DNA of 64,000 bases from positions 18,390,924 through 18,454,923 of the forward strand of contig CM070502.1 in assembly GCA_036346375.1 (NCBI GenBank), written 5' to 3'. Of this stretch, positions 11,235-22,274 are shown piece after piece (within the stretch, counting starts at the first letter, position 1; every line of letters starts with the position of its first letter). The notes beneath the pieces were generated by a model, which saw only the letters and a program-made list of their open reading frames with translations, was not told the origin of the DNA and made no database searches. Position numbers and translations under genes: made by a program. The stretch is from Guadua angustifolia (Eukaryota > Streptophyta > Magnoliopsida > Poales > Poaceae).

Positions 11235-11946
11235 ATCTCCCTCCTAATCTTGACAATCTAACTTTTACTCGACGCAGGATGGTGAACGCATCTCTAAGGA
11301 GTTTCGTCTTCTTCTTGCTGGCCATAACACCAGTGACGCACCTTGCCAGTGATTACGACCTGTGCCTTAGCTCCAATTTGTCTTTTCACCGGTAACACAT
11401 CTTGACGGTGACACAGACTCGCATTAGAGCTTATCCACGAGAGAACTTGGACACATCTGCAAGAACTCTCACACGCACACACATCTAGAACGACGATCAC
11501 AACTCCTCAACATCCCGGACTCATCTTTGACAGACTTGACTTTGGACGGCGAACACACCTCTTCAACGTCCCAGAGTCGACTTTGACAGACTTGACTTTG
11601 GACGGAGAACGCATCTCGTCGAATACATCTTCACATACTTGGAGTCGACTGTAGGACGTCAAACACGTCCTGGACACACCTCGTCGATCTCCTCGCCCAT
11701 TGTTTCAACATGACAGACAGACGACCACTTGCCATCTTGTCATGCCGATTTGTTGACAACCTTTCACACGATCACCTCGCCTTGACCGCGCTGCCTTCTC
11801 CGACAGCTTCACACCGCCAACGCTTCCTCGGGTGCCGCCCCGCGATAGCCTGCCCCGACGGTGCCACCTCCAAGGGTGCCGCCCCCAGGAGTCTCCTCCT
11901 CCCGGGGGCAACGGATTGAACCAAAACCTTAGGCTCTGATACCAAT

Positions 11947-12225
11947 TGTTGGAACACCAAAAAGAAGAAAAACGATAACAGAGCAAACTCAAGAAACAAA
12001 CGTTTTGGTGCTGCTCTCCACAGCTTTTCTGTTTTTCTTGCTTTCAAAACAATGTACAACTGCTGCTTATATAGCAGTGCTAGCCTCCGAATCAAACTTG
12101 TAATCGGATAGACTAATATGGCTAGAAACGTAAACCTTGCCATGCATGCCTTCATGCAACGGACTCGGACACGAATTCTACTAGGACTCTTACTCAATCT
12201 ATAATTATCAAGATTATTTCCAACA
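11947..12225 (-). repeat. TRIM LTR (5' LTR in element orientation)
   Basis: 279 bp. By eye it matches the partner LTR base for base. The primer-binding site lies just to its left on the plus-strand map. Confidence 0.93.
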
Positions 12226-12963
12226 GGGCTTGGGGAGCAGTGGAAAGGATGACTCGCTGTCGGTTGCAGCTGCGCTGAGGCGAAGGCAGCGGGAGGGAGC
12301 AGGGGCGCCGAAACCCAGGCGGAGAGGAGCAGGAGGGAGGGGAGAACCCGAGGAGCAGTGGAAGGGCTGACCCGACATCGGCGGCGCCGCCGCCGAGGCA
12401 AAGGGCAGCAGGAGGACGGGGAAATGGAAATGGGTCCTCGAGGGCTCCCGGGAGGCGATTCCATGGCGACGCAAGGCTCTGGAGTCGGGGATGCATGGAC
12501 TAACAGAGTGGCGCCAACGCGGCGGGCAGCCGAAAGGCCAGGCAAGGCGATCAACAGGGAGAGCGCTCGGCGATTGGACGAAACAGCGCCCCAGCGTAGT
12601 GGCTACGGAGGTAGTCCCAGCAGCTTTAGACCGTCAGATCGAGTACACGCACACTTTGATTTGATGAACAGTATTTTACTATATTATCATAAACAGTATT
12701 TGATGTTGGATAGTTCTACGGAGACTGTTTAAATTACAGTCCTCACAAAACTGCACCCAACCTCGGTTGTACGTCAGAACGTGGGAGTACCAGGATACTT
12801 ACCGTATGTTAAAATGTGCATGTATAGAAATTGTTGTATTCATGCCCAGCTGAAAATTGCTAGCGCTATTTTTTGTTGCTTACTTATTTAGTATATAGTT
12901 GTGGTAAAAAAGAATTATTTGGGGATGTTTATTTCTAAGTGACTTATGATTTATTAAATATAA

Positions 12964-13152
12964 AGCTCTTTATGGTACACTAAATTCAATATTAATCATT
13001 CATTCTTTTTATCTAATAAATTAGATTAGCTTGTATTTATTTATACCTCCTCCGGTAGTAAAGTAGTAGAAAAACTCTCAACAAATCAATTGTTAGATCT
13101 ATTTTCTACTACCCACCGTACATTACTAGTATAATGTACTGTGAAATTTCTC
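12964..13152 (+). mobile_element. Tourist-like MITE, copy C
   Basis: 189 bp flanked by TAA on both sides (12961-12963 and 13153-13155), the target size and composition of PIF/Harbinger MITEs. Ends are AGCTCTTTATGGTACAC and, on the other strand, GAGAAATTTCACAGTACAT. Copies A (3531-3720) and B (6301-7050) are relatives. Confidence 0.75.
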
Positions 13153-13343
13153 TAATTATGTAAGTCACATTTTTTGAGTCATTGGTTCAATCCAGAATCA
13201 GTTGAAACTCGTACACATCTCAAAGCTAATATTCCAAGGGGTAATAAAATTGACTTAGAGTTAACAAATATAACATACGTTACAAACCCGAAATAATTTC
13301 CCTCTTTTGTTTAATTACTTTGTTCTTTATTTTTGGCATGTAG

Positions 13344-14335
13344 GCATTCCCATTTTGACAGACCGATTCAACAAAGATCAAGTAAACGCAGAACTCCAGG
13401 TTGCAAACAACCTCCACACGTTGCCTGCAGAATTAGAACTGAGCACCAAAGACCTCCCATGGCTCGTAGGCAACGCAGCGACCCAGAAATCAAGATTCGC
13501 CTTCTGGCTCCAGATCTTGGAGCGTGCAAAGAGCCTCCGCTGCATCCTCGTGAACTCCTTCCCCGGCGAAACCGCCGGCGACTCCGACCGCCTTCGTCCG
13601 TCGCAGAGCCCGCAAATTCTCCAAGTTGGCCCACTGTTAACCAACAGCGTTGATCGCGCTAAAGACATGTTAAAGGACTACCACTTGCCACTCAAGAACC
13701 CTAGCATGTGGCAGGCAGATGGATCTTGCATGGATTGGTTGGACCAGCAACGTTCAGGATCGGTCATATATGTCTCGTTCGGAAGTTGGGTTGCACCGAT
13801 CGGGCGGGACGAGATCAGCGAGCTCGCGCTTGGCCTGGAGACCACCGGCCGGCCGTTCCTGTGGGTTCTAAAGAACGATCCGTCGTGGCGAGCCGGCCTT
13901 CCCGACCAGTACATGGAGACGGTCGCCGGCCGTGGTAAGATCGTCGCTTGGGCGCCACAAGAAGGTGTTCTTGAACACAAGGCTGTCGGTTGCTACCTGA
14001 CGCATTGCGGTTGGAACTCGACGCTCGAGGCGATACAGCACGGTGTCCGCCTGCTGTGCTACCCTGTATCTGGCGACCAGTTCATCAATTGTGCGTACAT
14101 CGTTAAGATGTGGGAGATAGGGATCAGGCTCTGTAGCACTGAGCAAAGTGTTGTGAAAGATTGCATTGAGAGGATCATGGAAGGCGAAGATGGAAGACGT
14201 TTACGAGAGAAGGTAGGCGAGTTGAGGGAGAGAGTCACGATGGGTGAGGCAGGATGGATGGCGAAGAGGAACATCGAGGCCTTTGTCGATAGAATTAAGA
14301 GAGATGACCTTGTGTATGGGCCACTAGGTGTATGA
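13344..14335 (+). CDS. UDP-glycosyltransferase (UGT82A1-like), exon 2
   Basis: Second exon, residues 158 to 487, ending at the TGA at 14333-14335. The full protein is 487 residues, the normal length for the family. It begins with the GIPILTDRFN segment and LSTKDLPWLVG, then the linker, then the sugar-donor domain. The 44-residue PSPG box runs from W360 to Q403 (WAPQEGVLEH, THCGWNSTLEA, SGDQ). It has all the usual donor-binding residues, including HCGWNS, the E of TLEA and the terminal D-Q pair that favours UDP-glucose. One unusual point is GVR in place of the near-universal GVP inside the box. No frameshift or premature stop is present, so the gene looks functional if its 5.4-kb intron is spliced. 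Confidence 0.92.
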
Positions 14336-15180
14336 TAGCTTGAATATTGTTTCTGAAAAAAAAAATCATAGATCTAGGTAGGGTAATGTACTTTGAGCTA
14401 CATTATTATGTAGTAATCAGATCCATATTTTCAATCAGTTTGTAAAGTGAGCCTGAAAAACTTTGTCTTGGTTAAAGGAAACCGAGCGAGTGTACCTAGC
14501 ACTGGGATCTCAGCTGGTGCAGTTTTGCTTCTCTGCAAGTTTGCACTTGCACATACCTGTTGATTCAATTCAGGCCGTCAGATTCAATTGGCCAGAAAAA
14601 CGGTACGATCAATCGCATAAAACGACAAGGCATCGATCGAAATTTTCTTGGTTAAACAGAGAAAAGTGGCGATCATGGAATGAGAATAGACATCGCCAGA
14701 ATATATTCTGACTCTATGTTCTTAATTTCTGTAACCCGAAACGCTGCACTCGAAAGTGTAAACTATTCAGATACGTCGTGTGCAGTTGTGCGCACAGTCC
14801 CTCGAAGCGAATCCTATTTCAGCACCACGTCGCCGTACGTTGTTGTGTTTCATCCGCATCCACCTTCGATCTTGTGACTGTCTTGCTCGGTTGGTGGGAG
14901 CGCGCAACGTGCGCCCCGGTACCCGCGTCCGAGCACCGATCGACACGGGCACGCGCAGCGCATGGTGTGTGGGGTATGTGTAGCGAGTGTGTATGCATTC
15001 GTAGGTCGGTAGTTATTCTCCTTTTTTATTAGATGCTAAATCCCCTATCTAATTTTTTAAAAAAACTGTTCTCGTTTATAGTACCGCATGTATATAAAGC
15101 CGGCACCACACAGTCCGTGATGCCCATCTGCGGCAGCACTCACCGCACTAGGATAGGAGTGAGGAGTGGGGGCTAATTAG
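14336..15180. other. Downstream region of the UGT gene
   Basis: The first part should hold the 3' UTR. A TATA-like GTATATAAAG at about 15090 is followed by GC-rich sequence but no convincing frame. I see no other gene. Confidence 0.4.
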
Positions 15181-15480
15181 AAGTGAGCCAAGCTTTTTTG
15201 GGCCGATTCGTGGTATAATGGGCATAGTATGGCTTTAGATCTGGTCCAGTACAAAGCAAAAATGGGCCATGCTGAGCTTGAAAACCAGACACGGTGGGTG
15301 GCACAGTCCAACACAGCTATTTGGGCTGGGTTTGTGCTGGCACAGCATGCTTCGGGCACGAAGACACGAGGGGGCATGGAGCACGCCCGTTATGGAGGCA
15401 TGGTGTAGCTGCTGCAAGCCCGCAGCATGGCAAGGCGGCTCATAGCAGGGCACGGTGGCCCGAGGCAGGGAGGTGGGGGA
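15181..15480. other. Degenerate GGCCCG/GGCACAG-rich sequence
   Basis: The word composition (GGGCC, GGCACAG, GGGCACG) resembles the subterminal parts of the hAT-like element at 3804-5049. I cannot find paired termini or a target duplication, so it is at most a decayed copy. Confidence 0.3.
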
Positions 15481-15626
15481 GAGAAGGTGGCGGAGGGTTA
15501 CCTATGACCGCACCGTCGCCATTGCCACGCATCCGGTCGGCTCGCCAGCGTAGTTGTCACCCGCGCCGTGACCGTGCACCCACGCTGTGTGGTGCCATGG
15601 AGGAGGCTGTGGCCACGCCGCGCTAC

Positions 15627-15956
15627 CGTAAGTTCAAGCTCTTTTTGGTTTTGGTGATTGATTTTAGTAATTAATGTTTTAATTATTATTTAATGACAAA
15701 TCTAATTATTGTGAGACTAATCATTATCAAGATTATTTTTTATTAGTCTCATTTAGGTTGTTACCCCAAAGGTATACATCGTTACACCTCTATTATTTCT
15801 ATAACATACTTTGGATTCAAGTTAGAGGGTGAATTCTACCATAGTTTCAACCTGAAGATGCGCTTTTTGTTTTCAATTCCATGTATATATATACACACAC
15901 ATATACATATGTATACACATACATACATACATACATATATGCATATATACACATAT
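15627..15956 (+). mobile_element. Sirevirus-like LTR relic, left part (split by the CACTA element)
   Basis: It starts at GTAAGTTCAAG and continues with TTGGTGATTGA, AATGACAAATCTAAT and ATTAGTCTCAT. The same blocks occur in the same order in the LTR that starts at 63507 and, more distantly, in the LTR at 43299. The relic resumes at 31449 on the far side of the CACTA insertion. Confidence 0.65.
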
Positions 15957-15984
15957 CACTACTACAGACTGCCTCATCCGCGAC

Positions 15985-16290
15985 CCCCCATCACTGCAGG
16001 GTAGGTGCGAGCCGGCAGTGATAATACTATCACTGCCGGTTCTAACTTCAATCGGCAGTGATAATACTATCACTGCCGGTTCTAACTTCAATCGGCAGTG
16101 ATATGAATAGTATAAATTTTCCGCAGGAATGGAGGCAATATCGCCGGTTTTATAGAGAATCGGCAGTGATAAGAAGATATCACTGCCGGTTTATATGTAC
16201 AACCGGTAGTGATAACACCATTGCCGGTTCGCCTATAAACCGACAGTGATAATACAATTTTCACTGCCGGTTTTACTCTAGACCGGCAGT
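15985..16290. repeat. CACTA left subterminal repeat array
   Basis: About ten copies of ATCACTGCCGGTT / ATCGGCAGTGATA in alternating orientation, the expected binding sites for the element's own TnpA-type protein. A 49-bp stretch containing TTCTAACTTCAATCGGCAGT is tandemly repeated. Confidence 0.9.
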
Positions 16291-16299
16291 GATATTACT

Positions 16300-16520
16300 G
16301 TTCCCCATAATTAGTTCAATACAGAACATAAGAAATATTGTAATTTATCTCGCACATAACATATGAAAACATAATTAGTTAAAAAATAGAACATATGAAA
16401 GCAAATTTGTAATTTGCGGGATATGTATTAATTAAAATACAGAACATTTACAAAACATAATTAGGTATATCGTCTATTATTACATATTTAGTCCTAATTA
16501 TAATAGGCCAACGACGCGAA
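16300..16520. other. AT-rich spacer inside the CACTA element
   Basis: Sequence after the stop codon of the minus-strand gene, probably its 3' UTR and flank. Nothing else is recognised. Confidence 0.4.
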
Positions 16521-16523
16521 GCC

Positions 16524-16844
16524 CTATATCCAAAAGTCGTCATCGTCCTCCTCCTCCTCCTCCTCGTCGCCGGAGCTGCCGCTTGAAGAATGATCAGAGT
16601 TGCGGCGGTGCTCGTCCTCCTTCTCCTCCGAATCCGATTCGGTGGCGGAGTTGGTCTTACCCCAACGCCGCAGTTTCTCGCCGCCGTCGCTGTCGTCGTC
16701 GTCGCCCTCCTCCTCCTCCTCCTTTGCCTCCTCTTCCTCCTCCTCCGCTTCCACCTCCTCCTTCTCCTCCTCCTCCTTCTCCTCCTTCTCTAGCGACGGA
16801 GCGGAGCTTTGCCCAACACGTGCTCGCTTCTTGGGGGGTGCCAT
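16524..16844 (-). CDS. Small acidic protein with N-terminal nuclear localisation signal, inside the CACTA element
   Basis: 106 residues. It starts MAPPKKRARVG, a classical monopartite NLS, then a Glu-rich stretch (about residues 20-47), an Asp run, and a C-terminal Ser/Glu/Asp segment ending DDDDFWI. On its own strand a CTATATAAT box (16906-16898) lies about 55 bp before the ATG. The divergent promoter region shared with the transposase gene, full of CACTGCCGG motifs, is behind it. The composition argues that a spurious frame is possible, but an NLS exactly at the start, a TATA box at the right distance and a bounded frame make a real gene plausible. It could be a nuclear accessory protein of the transposon. 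I know no matching family. Confidence 0.5.
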   Translation of the reverse strand: MAPPKKRARVGQSSAPSLEKEEKEEEEKEEVEAEEEEEEAKEEEEEGDDDDSDGGEKLRRWGKTNSATESDSEEKEDEHRRNSDHSSSGSSGDEEEEEEDDDDFWI

Positions 16845-16889
16845 TTTTGCAACAATAGTGGATTGTGTGGGGGTGCCATTCTTGAAACA

Positions 16890-17326
16890 ATAGTGGCATT
16901 ATATAGAGGCAGAATGGGAAGGGCAACAGTTGGCAGAGGAATGTGAAGCGCAACAGTTGGCGCGGCAGAGGAACGGGCAGGCGCGACGGTTGGGTTGGCC
17001 GTTGGCGCGGCAGTTTGAAGGGTGGGACGTATCACTGCCGGTTTATATTACCAACCGGCAGTGATAACTGACTATCACTGCCGGTTAATACCTATAACCG
17101 GTAGTGATATATTACTGCCGGTTTAATTTACAGCCGGCAGTGATATTTAAAGTTTACTGCCGGTTCGTATATTCAACCGGCAGTGATATGTATTTTCCCG
17201 CGCAACGCAATTTTTCCGCGTAGTATGATTTATCACTTTGCGGTTCGCATGTAACCGCAAAGATAAGGTATTTTCCCGCTGTAATATGACCTTCGCAGAG
17301 CCGGCAGTGATAAGCTATTTATATAG
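16890..17326. promoter_or_regulatory. Divergent promoter region with CACTGCCGG motif array
   Basis: Between the minus-strand acidic gene and the plus-strand transposase gene. At about 17035-17310 lie at least eight CACTGCCGGTT / ACCGGCAGTG words. TATA-like boxes point outwards: CTATATAAT on the minus strand (16906-16898) and TATTTATATAG on the plus strand (17316-17326). The motif is that of the element's ends, suggesting the element's own protein could bind here and self-regulate. Confidence 0.6.
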
Positions 17327-18588
17327 CAATCTTCACCTGACCGACGATTTCCTACGAGCGAAGAGAGGAGCTCTTTTCTCGGTGTATTTTTCCGGAGAGG
17401 TGTTTTTAAATTTTGTGTCAAGATTTTGTTCATATTTTTCATCGAATCGACATCTTCTCCAATCGAAAGCGTAACAAAGAGGAGTCTGTATTATCTTGGC
17501 GAGTTCTGTCACTGAAAAATTATATTAAAATTTTTCGAGGTTCTTGACTTGATGTATGTTATATTTGTCGTAAAATTTTACTTTACTTGAGTGCTATAGA
17601 TGTTGATAATTGCTGATTGTACGGTGTGAACAGTTTATATCGGTACTGCTCAAATTAAGATCTAGCTAAATTATTGAATAAATTATAATTCATATTGTAG
17701 TGGATGTTTAAGTAATAAAATTGCTAGATGGACAATTATGCATAATTGTAATTAATTTAATTAATGAAAATTTGTTATATGGATTTTAATAGTAAAGATT
17801 GCTAGATGATCAATTATAAATAGTGAGAATTGCTAGTTGAATATTTAAATAATGGGAAATGGTAGATGGATTTTGCAATAATGAAAGTTGGAACATAAAT
17901 AATTATTTAGAAATATATCCTTATATTCAATTATATACTTGTTTGTTGTAGATTAATTTAATTTAATAGCTAGCGCTACATAACAAAATGAAATGAAGAA
18001 ATCTTCTAAATAATTAAAAATGCTAGATGGATATTTAAATAGTGAAAAAGGTTTGATGTATTATATAGGCAAAATTGCTAGATGTATTTGTAAAACTAAT
18101 CATTTACAATTATATTGTTATTTGCATAAATTCATATCCATTTTAGTGATGTAGTGGATGTTTAAGTAATAAAATTGCTAGATGGACAATTATGCATAAT
18201 TGTAATTAATTTAATTAATGAAAATTTGTTATATGGATTTTTAATAGTAAAATTGCTAGATGATCAATTATAAATAGTGAGAATTGCTAGTTGAATATTT
18301 AAATAATGGAAAATGGTAGATGGATTTTGCAATAATGAAAGTTGTAACATAAATAATTATTTAGAAATATATCCTTATATTCAATTATATGCTTGTTTGT
18401 TGTAGATTAATTTAATTTAATAGCTAGCGCTACATAACAAATTACAATTATATTGTTATTTGCGCTATGTGCTTATAATGTGTTTATCGTTTTAATTAAT
18501 TAGCAACGCATGACTACTGTAAAGAATAAATTATTTTGATATCGTTTGTTCATATCTTTGAAATGTAGTTTGATATAATTAATCGTAG
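17327..18588 (+). other. 5' leader and intron of the CACTA transposase gene
   Basis: AT-rich, bounded by the TATA box at 17316 and an acceptor TCGTAG at 18583-18588 directly before the transposase ATG. It contains a 292-bp duplication listed separately. Confidence 0.5.
17696..18441 (+). repeat. 292-bp direct duplication inside the transposase-gene intron
   Basis: Copies at 17696-17987 and 18150-18441 share the whole stretch from TGTAGTGGATGTTTAAGTAA to GCTAGCGCTACATAACAAA and differ by a handful of single bases. They are 454 bp apart. Confidence 0.92.
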
Positions 18589-21500
18589 ATGGACCGAAGG
18601 TGGATGTATGACACGGACCGTCGCGGTCCGAGTTCTTTAATGGTGTGACTTGTTTTCGAATGCGGCCATGGCACACAAGTCGAGAAACCCGCGGACTATA
18701 TGTGTTGTCCATGCGTTGATTGCAAAAATGAGAAGATGTTTTGTAACATAGAGTCGATCGCGTACACTTGCTTCAAGGGGTTTCAAGGTGGCTATACTGT
18801 TGGATGAGCACGGTGAAGATGATATTGTACATGAAGGGCAACACATTGATGAAGATGATATTGTACATGAAGGGCAACACATTAATGAAGATGACGGAGA
18901 CAACGATATGACAATGGGTGGAAGATGCGTTCGTTGATACCCACGAAGATGATCTAGATCAAATGTCGCGTGATGGGGAGGGGACTTCACGAGTGAAAGG
19001 GAGTTTCAAAAGTTCCAACAGATGGTAGAGGACTCTACAACGCCATTGTACCCGGCCGCAAGGAGGAGCACGAAGTCGCATACCGTGCTTTCCTCTCGCA
19101 GCTTGAAGGCAAGCAATGGTTGGTCCGATAAGAGCTTTACCGAAGTATTATGTCTCTTGGGGACTTGCTTCCAGAGGGTAACGTGTTGCCTTCAACTACG
19201 CATCGTGCCAAGCAGTTGTCCGCCTGCTGGGATTGGAAGTACAAAGAATACACGCATGTCCAAACGATTGCATATTGTATCGCAATGAGTTTGCGGAACA
19301 TGGATGCTCGTGTTGTTTGCAAAGCAAAGCGGTATAAGGGCAACGCAGCGATATATCGAGAACGAAGATGTCGGGGTGAGGCGAAGAAGAAGAGGTGTCC
19401 CGTAAGGTGGTGTGGTATTTCCTATAATCCCCGTCTAAAGCGATTGTTTGCGAACAAAAGGCATGCCCAATTGCTACGATGGCACGCCAAAGAGTGTAAG
19501 AAGGATGGAATGCTCGGACACCTCGCCGATTACGTGCAATGGAGGAACATCGACGAAAAATATAAGAAGCGCTTTTGCATATGATGTGAGGAATATAAGG
19601 TTCGGGTTGAGTACGATGGGATGAATCCTTTTGGCAACATGAATAGTCGTCACAAAGACTTGGCGGTGACTTTATGCATCTACAACCTTCCTCCTTGGCT
19701 TTGTATGAAGCAAAAGTACATTATGATGCCACTATTGATCCAAGGGCCGAGCAACCCGGCAATGATATCGATGTGTACCTCAAACCATTGGTTGAAGATC
19801 TTCTAATATTGTGGACCGATGGTGTACGGTATGGGATGAGTATAAAAGAGAAAACTTTATCCTACGGGCATTATTGTTTGTAACCATTAATGATTATCCT
19901 CGCTTGGCAACCTCGTCGGGCGCACGACAAAAGGCTTCAACGGATCGCCCAAAGGTTCGGATGATACAACTAGCCGGTGGTCAAGAACTCGCCGAAAAAT
20001 GGCTTACATGCGCATCGTAGGTTCCTCCGCAAGGATCACCCATACCGCAATAATAAGAGAGCTTTTGACGGGACAAAGGAGACGCCTTAGCTCAAGAATC
20101 ACACTTGGGAAACAGATATTTGCCGCTGTAAAGGATCTTACAATTATTCACGGAAAGGGAGCCAAGAAGACATCTATTTCGACTTCCCGGATAAGGCTCC
20201 TTTGTGGAAAAAGAAATCAGATTTTGGATCCTACCTTATTGGCAAGACTGGAAGTTCGACACGCAATCGGCGTCATGCACATAGAGAAGAACGTGTGACG
20301 ACTTGCTTGGTATCTTACTAGACATACCGCAAAACGAAAGATACACTTCAAGAAAGGATGGACCTCAAGATATGAAATCGAGGCGGGAGCGCATCACGAA
20401 GAAATGGATACAGCAAAAGTACCTTCCCGACTGCTACACTTTGAGCAAGAAAGAGAAAATTAGCGCTTGCGAATGCTTGCACGGAATCAAAGTTCCGTCG
20501 GTTACTCTGCTAACATAAAGAGACTAGTCTCAATGAAAGACTTAAAGTTAATTGGTATGAAGTCTCACGATTGCCACGTGATGATGACACGATGCTTCCA
20601 ATTGCAATTAGGGGTTCTGCAGAGAAAGTCGAGACCCAATTATCAAGTTGTGTTCATTCTTCAACGCGATTTCACGAAGGCCATCGATCCATTAATACTA
20701 GATAAGTCCGCAGAAGACGTGGTCCACACTGCATGTGCTTGAGATGTGTTCCCTCCATCTTTTTGATATTATGGTCCATCTCATTGTTCACATTGTGAAA
20801 GAGATACTGATTCTTGATCCCGTATTTCTACATCGATGTACCCTTCGAGAGATTCATGGGGTTATAAAGAAATATGTTCAAATCAAATCGACCGGAAGGC
20901 TGATTGCCGATGGTCGGGGAACCGAGGAGGTCATTGAGTTCTGCGTCGATTATATGGATCTCAAACCGATTGGTGTGCTCAGATCTCGGCATGAGGGAAG
21001 GCTACAGGTAAAGGGACACTAGGCGAGAAATCAGACGTACTAGCAATCTAGCTTCATTTACACAAGTACATTTCGAGTTTTGGGACAATCGGTTGTGGTG
21101 GCCCGTATGTTGACATGCACAAGAACGTGCTATCCAAAACAAACCTGTGGAGGTCGAGAGGTTGGCTCGCGAGAGAACAGAGATAATTTCGGCGATTGGT
21201 TGTGTAGACACATGATGCGTCGGAGACAGATCGCACTCGCTTGAAATTGTTGGCTCGTGGACCGTCAACTACAATTCGGACATTCCAAAGATACGACATA
21301 AATGGTTTTACATTTTATACAAGAGCGCAAGATAAAAGAGCACCAATCAAAATAGCGGTATCCGTATAGATGCTTATGACAACAATGGAAATAGGCAAAC
21401 CTACTACGGATTCATAGAAGAGATTTGGGAGCTTGACTATGGACCTTTGAAGGTCCCTCTCTTCGGTGCCAATGGGTCGACTTCCGTGGCGTGAATATCG

Positions 21501-21730
21501 ACAAATCACGGCATCACTACCGTGGACCTCAAACTCGCTTGATCAGAGAAGAACCATTCGTACTTGCTAATTACATTACACAAATCTTCTTTAATCAATC
21601 CCGGCTAACAAGGAGCGCCACGTGGTTATTCAAGGAAAAAGAAGGATTGTCGGAGTTGAGAATGTTGTCGACGAGGAAGAGTACAACCAATTTGATGAGC
21701 TTCCCCTTTTGGAGAGGACGTTGACCTAAG
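18589..21730 (+). pseudogene. CACTA TnpD-type transposase, copy A (frameshifted)
   Basis: It starts MDRRWMYDTDRRGPSS at 18589, the Transposase-associated domain, followed by YMCCPCVDCKNEKMF at about 18700. From 19020 comes the Tnp2/Transposase_21 core in several frames: LKASNGWSDKSFTE, LPEGNVLPSTT, LKRLFANKRHAQLLRWHAKE, YVQWRNID, GMNPFGNMNSRH, LPPWLCMKQKYIMM, NDIDVYLKPLVEDLLILW. From about 20450 is a DUF4218-type part (YTLSKKEKISACECLHGIK, DLKLIGMKSHDCHVMM). Near the end is a DUF4216-type part (FIEEIWELDYGPLKVPLF). At least ten frame changes break it. Its function would have been cutting and joining the element's ends. The middle is repeated at 22275-24260. The many single-base differences between copies leave open whether the shifts are real or consensus errors. 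Confidence 0.88.
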
Positions 21731-21739
21731 TATTATGGA

Positions 21740-22274
21740 AGACAAAGGAAGGTTACATACATACGCCGCAATCATAACGAAGGCCTAATTATAGCTTAGT
21801 TGTAGTAATGAAATGTATGCTTTTTTTTGTATGAACGACATGTTTATTTTCTCATATGTAACAATTAATGTAATATATGCAATAATGGAAATTGAGGTTA
21901 TGCTTTCTTTTGATCAAATTGAAAGTTTCACTTTGCATTTGGATTTTTGTGATTTTGATCGCACTTGAATTTGTTCGAATTTGACAAAGATTTGTTGTTC
22001 AATTTGCAAGCATTATTTGATTTTAGAAATATTAAAACAATTAAAAAGTTAGCAATCTAATTTTTATACGAAGGGTAACTAGATTTAAACTGAAACATTC
22101 ATAAGTAACTAGGAAAATGGCAATGATGTTCACTTCCTTTTGTGCTAGTAAATCATGCAAGATTACGCCTAGTCTCCTACTCACTCTCTCTCACCTCTTT
22201 GCACTTAGGAATGATCATTATTAGCAAAATCTCACTTCCCAACACGCACCAGCTTTTGAAGCTCTAGAATACCG
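21740..22274. other. AT-rich spacer between transposase copies
   Basis: Probably the 3' UTR and flank of copy A. No gene seen. Confidence 0.5.

Larger units (their letters stand above)
10956..12225 (-). mobile_element. TRIM-type miniature LTR retrotransposon with seemingly identical LTRs
   Basis: 1270 bp bounded by a perfect 5-bp target duplication, GGGCT (10951-10955 and 12226-12230). Two 279-bp LTRs (10956-11234 and 11947-12225) start TGTTGG and end CCAACA, and I find no difference between them. On the minus strand, two bases inside the upstream LTR, is TGGTATCAGAGCC, the initiator-Met tRNA primer site. Before the downstream LTR is an AGGAGGGAGA polypurine tract. The 712-bp interior has no gag or pol and includes a tandem CTTTGACAGACTTGACTTTG-type repeat. 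It must be mobilised in trans, and the identical LTRs mean recent insertion. Confidence 0.95.
10565..12735. other. GC-rich block of unknown origin, split by the TRIM element
   Basis: The parts at 10565-10955 and 12226-12735 were contiguous before the TRIM inserted. They are GC-rich and repetitive (GGAGGAGAGAC-type words). The frames on both strands are Arg/Ser/Pro-rich with no domain I know. This may be a captured exon-like fragment inside an older element. Confidence 0.4.
7929..13343 (+). other. 5.4-kb intron of the UGT gene, loaded with transposable elements
   Basis: The donor is GTACG at 7929 and the acceptor GCATGTAG at 13336-13343. Inside are a CT microsatellite, a Stowaway-like MITE, a Helitron, a TRIM element and a Tourist-like MITE, listed separately. 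The remaining pieces (about 7930-8430, 8860-9780, 10142-10560, 13153-13343) are mostly AT-rich with no gene I recognise. Confidence 0.85.

Noticed and set aside
15060..15175. TATATAAAG box suggesting a gene start
   Set aside because: No credible frame or splice-ready exon follows before the repeat-rich region.
16583..16893. Leu-, Pro- and Ser-run frames on the plus strand opposite the acidic gene
   Set aside because: They are mirror readings of the GAG/GAA repeats of the minus-strand frame.
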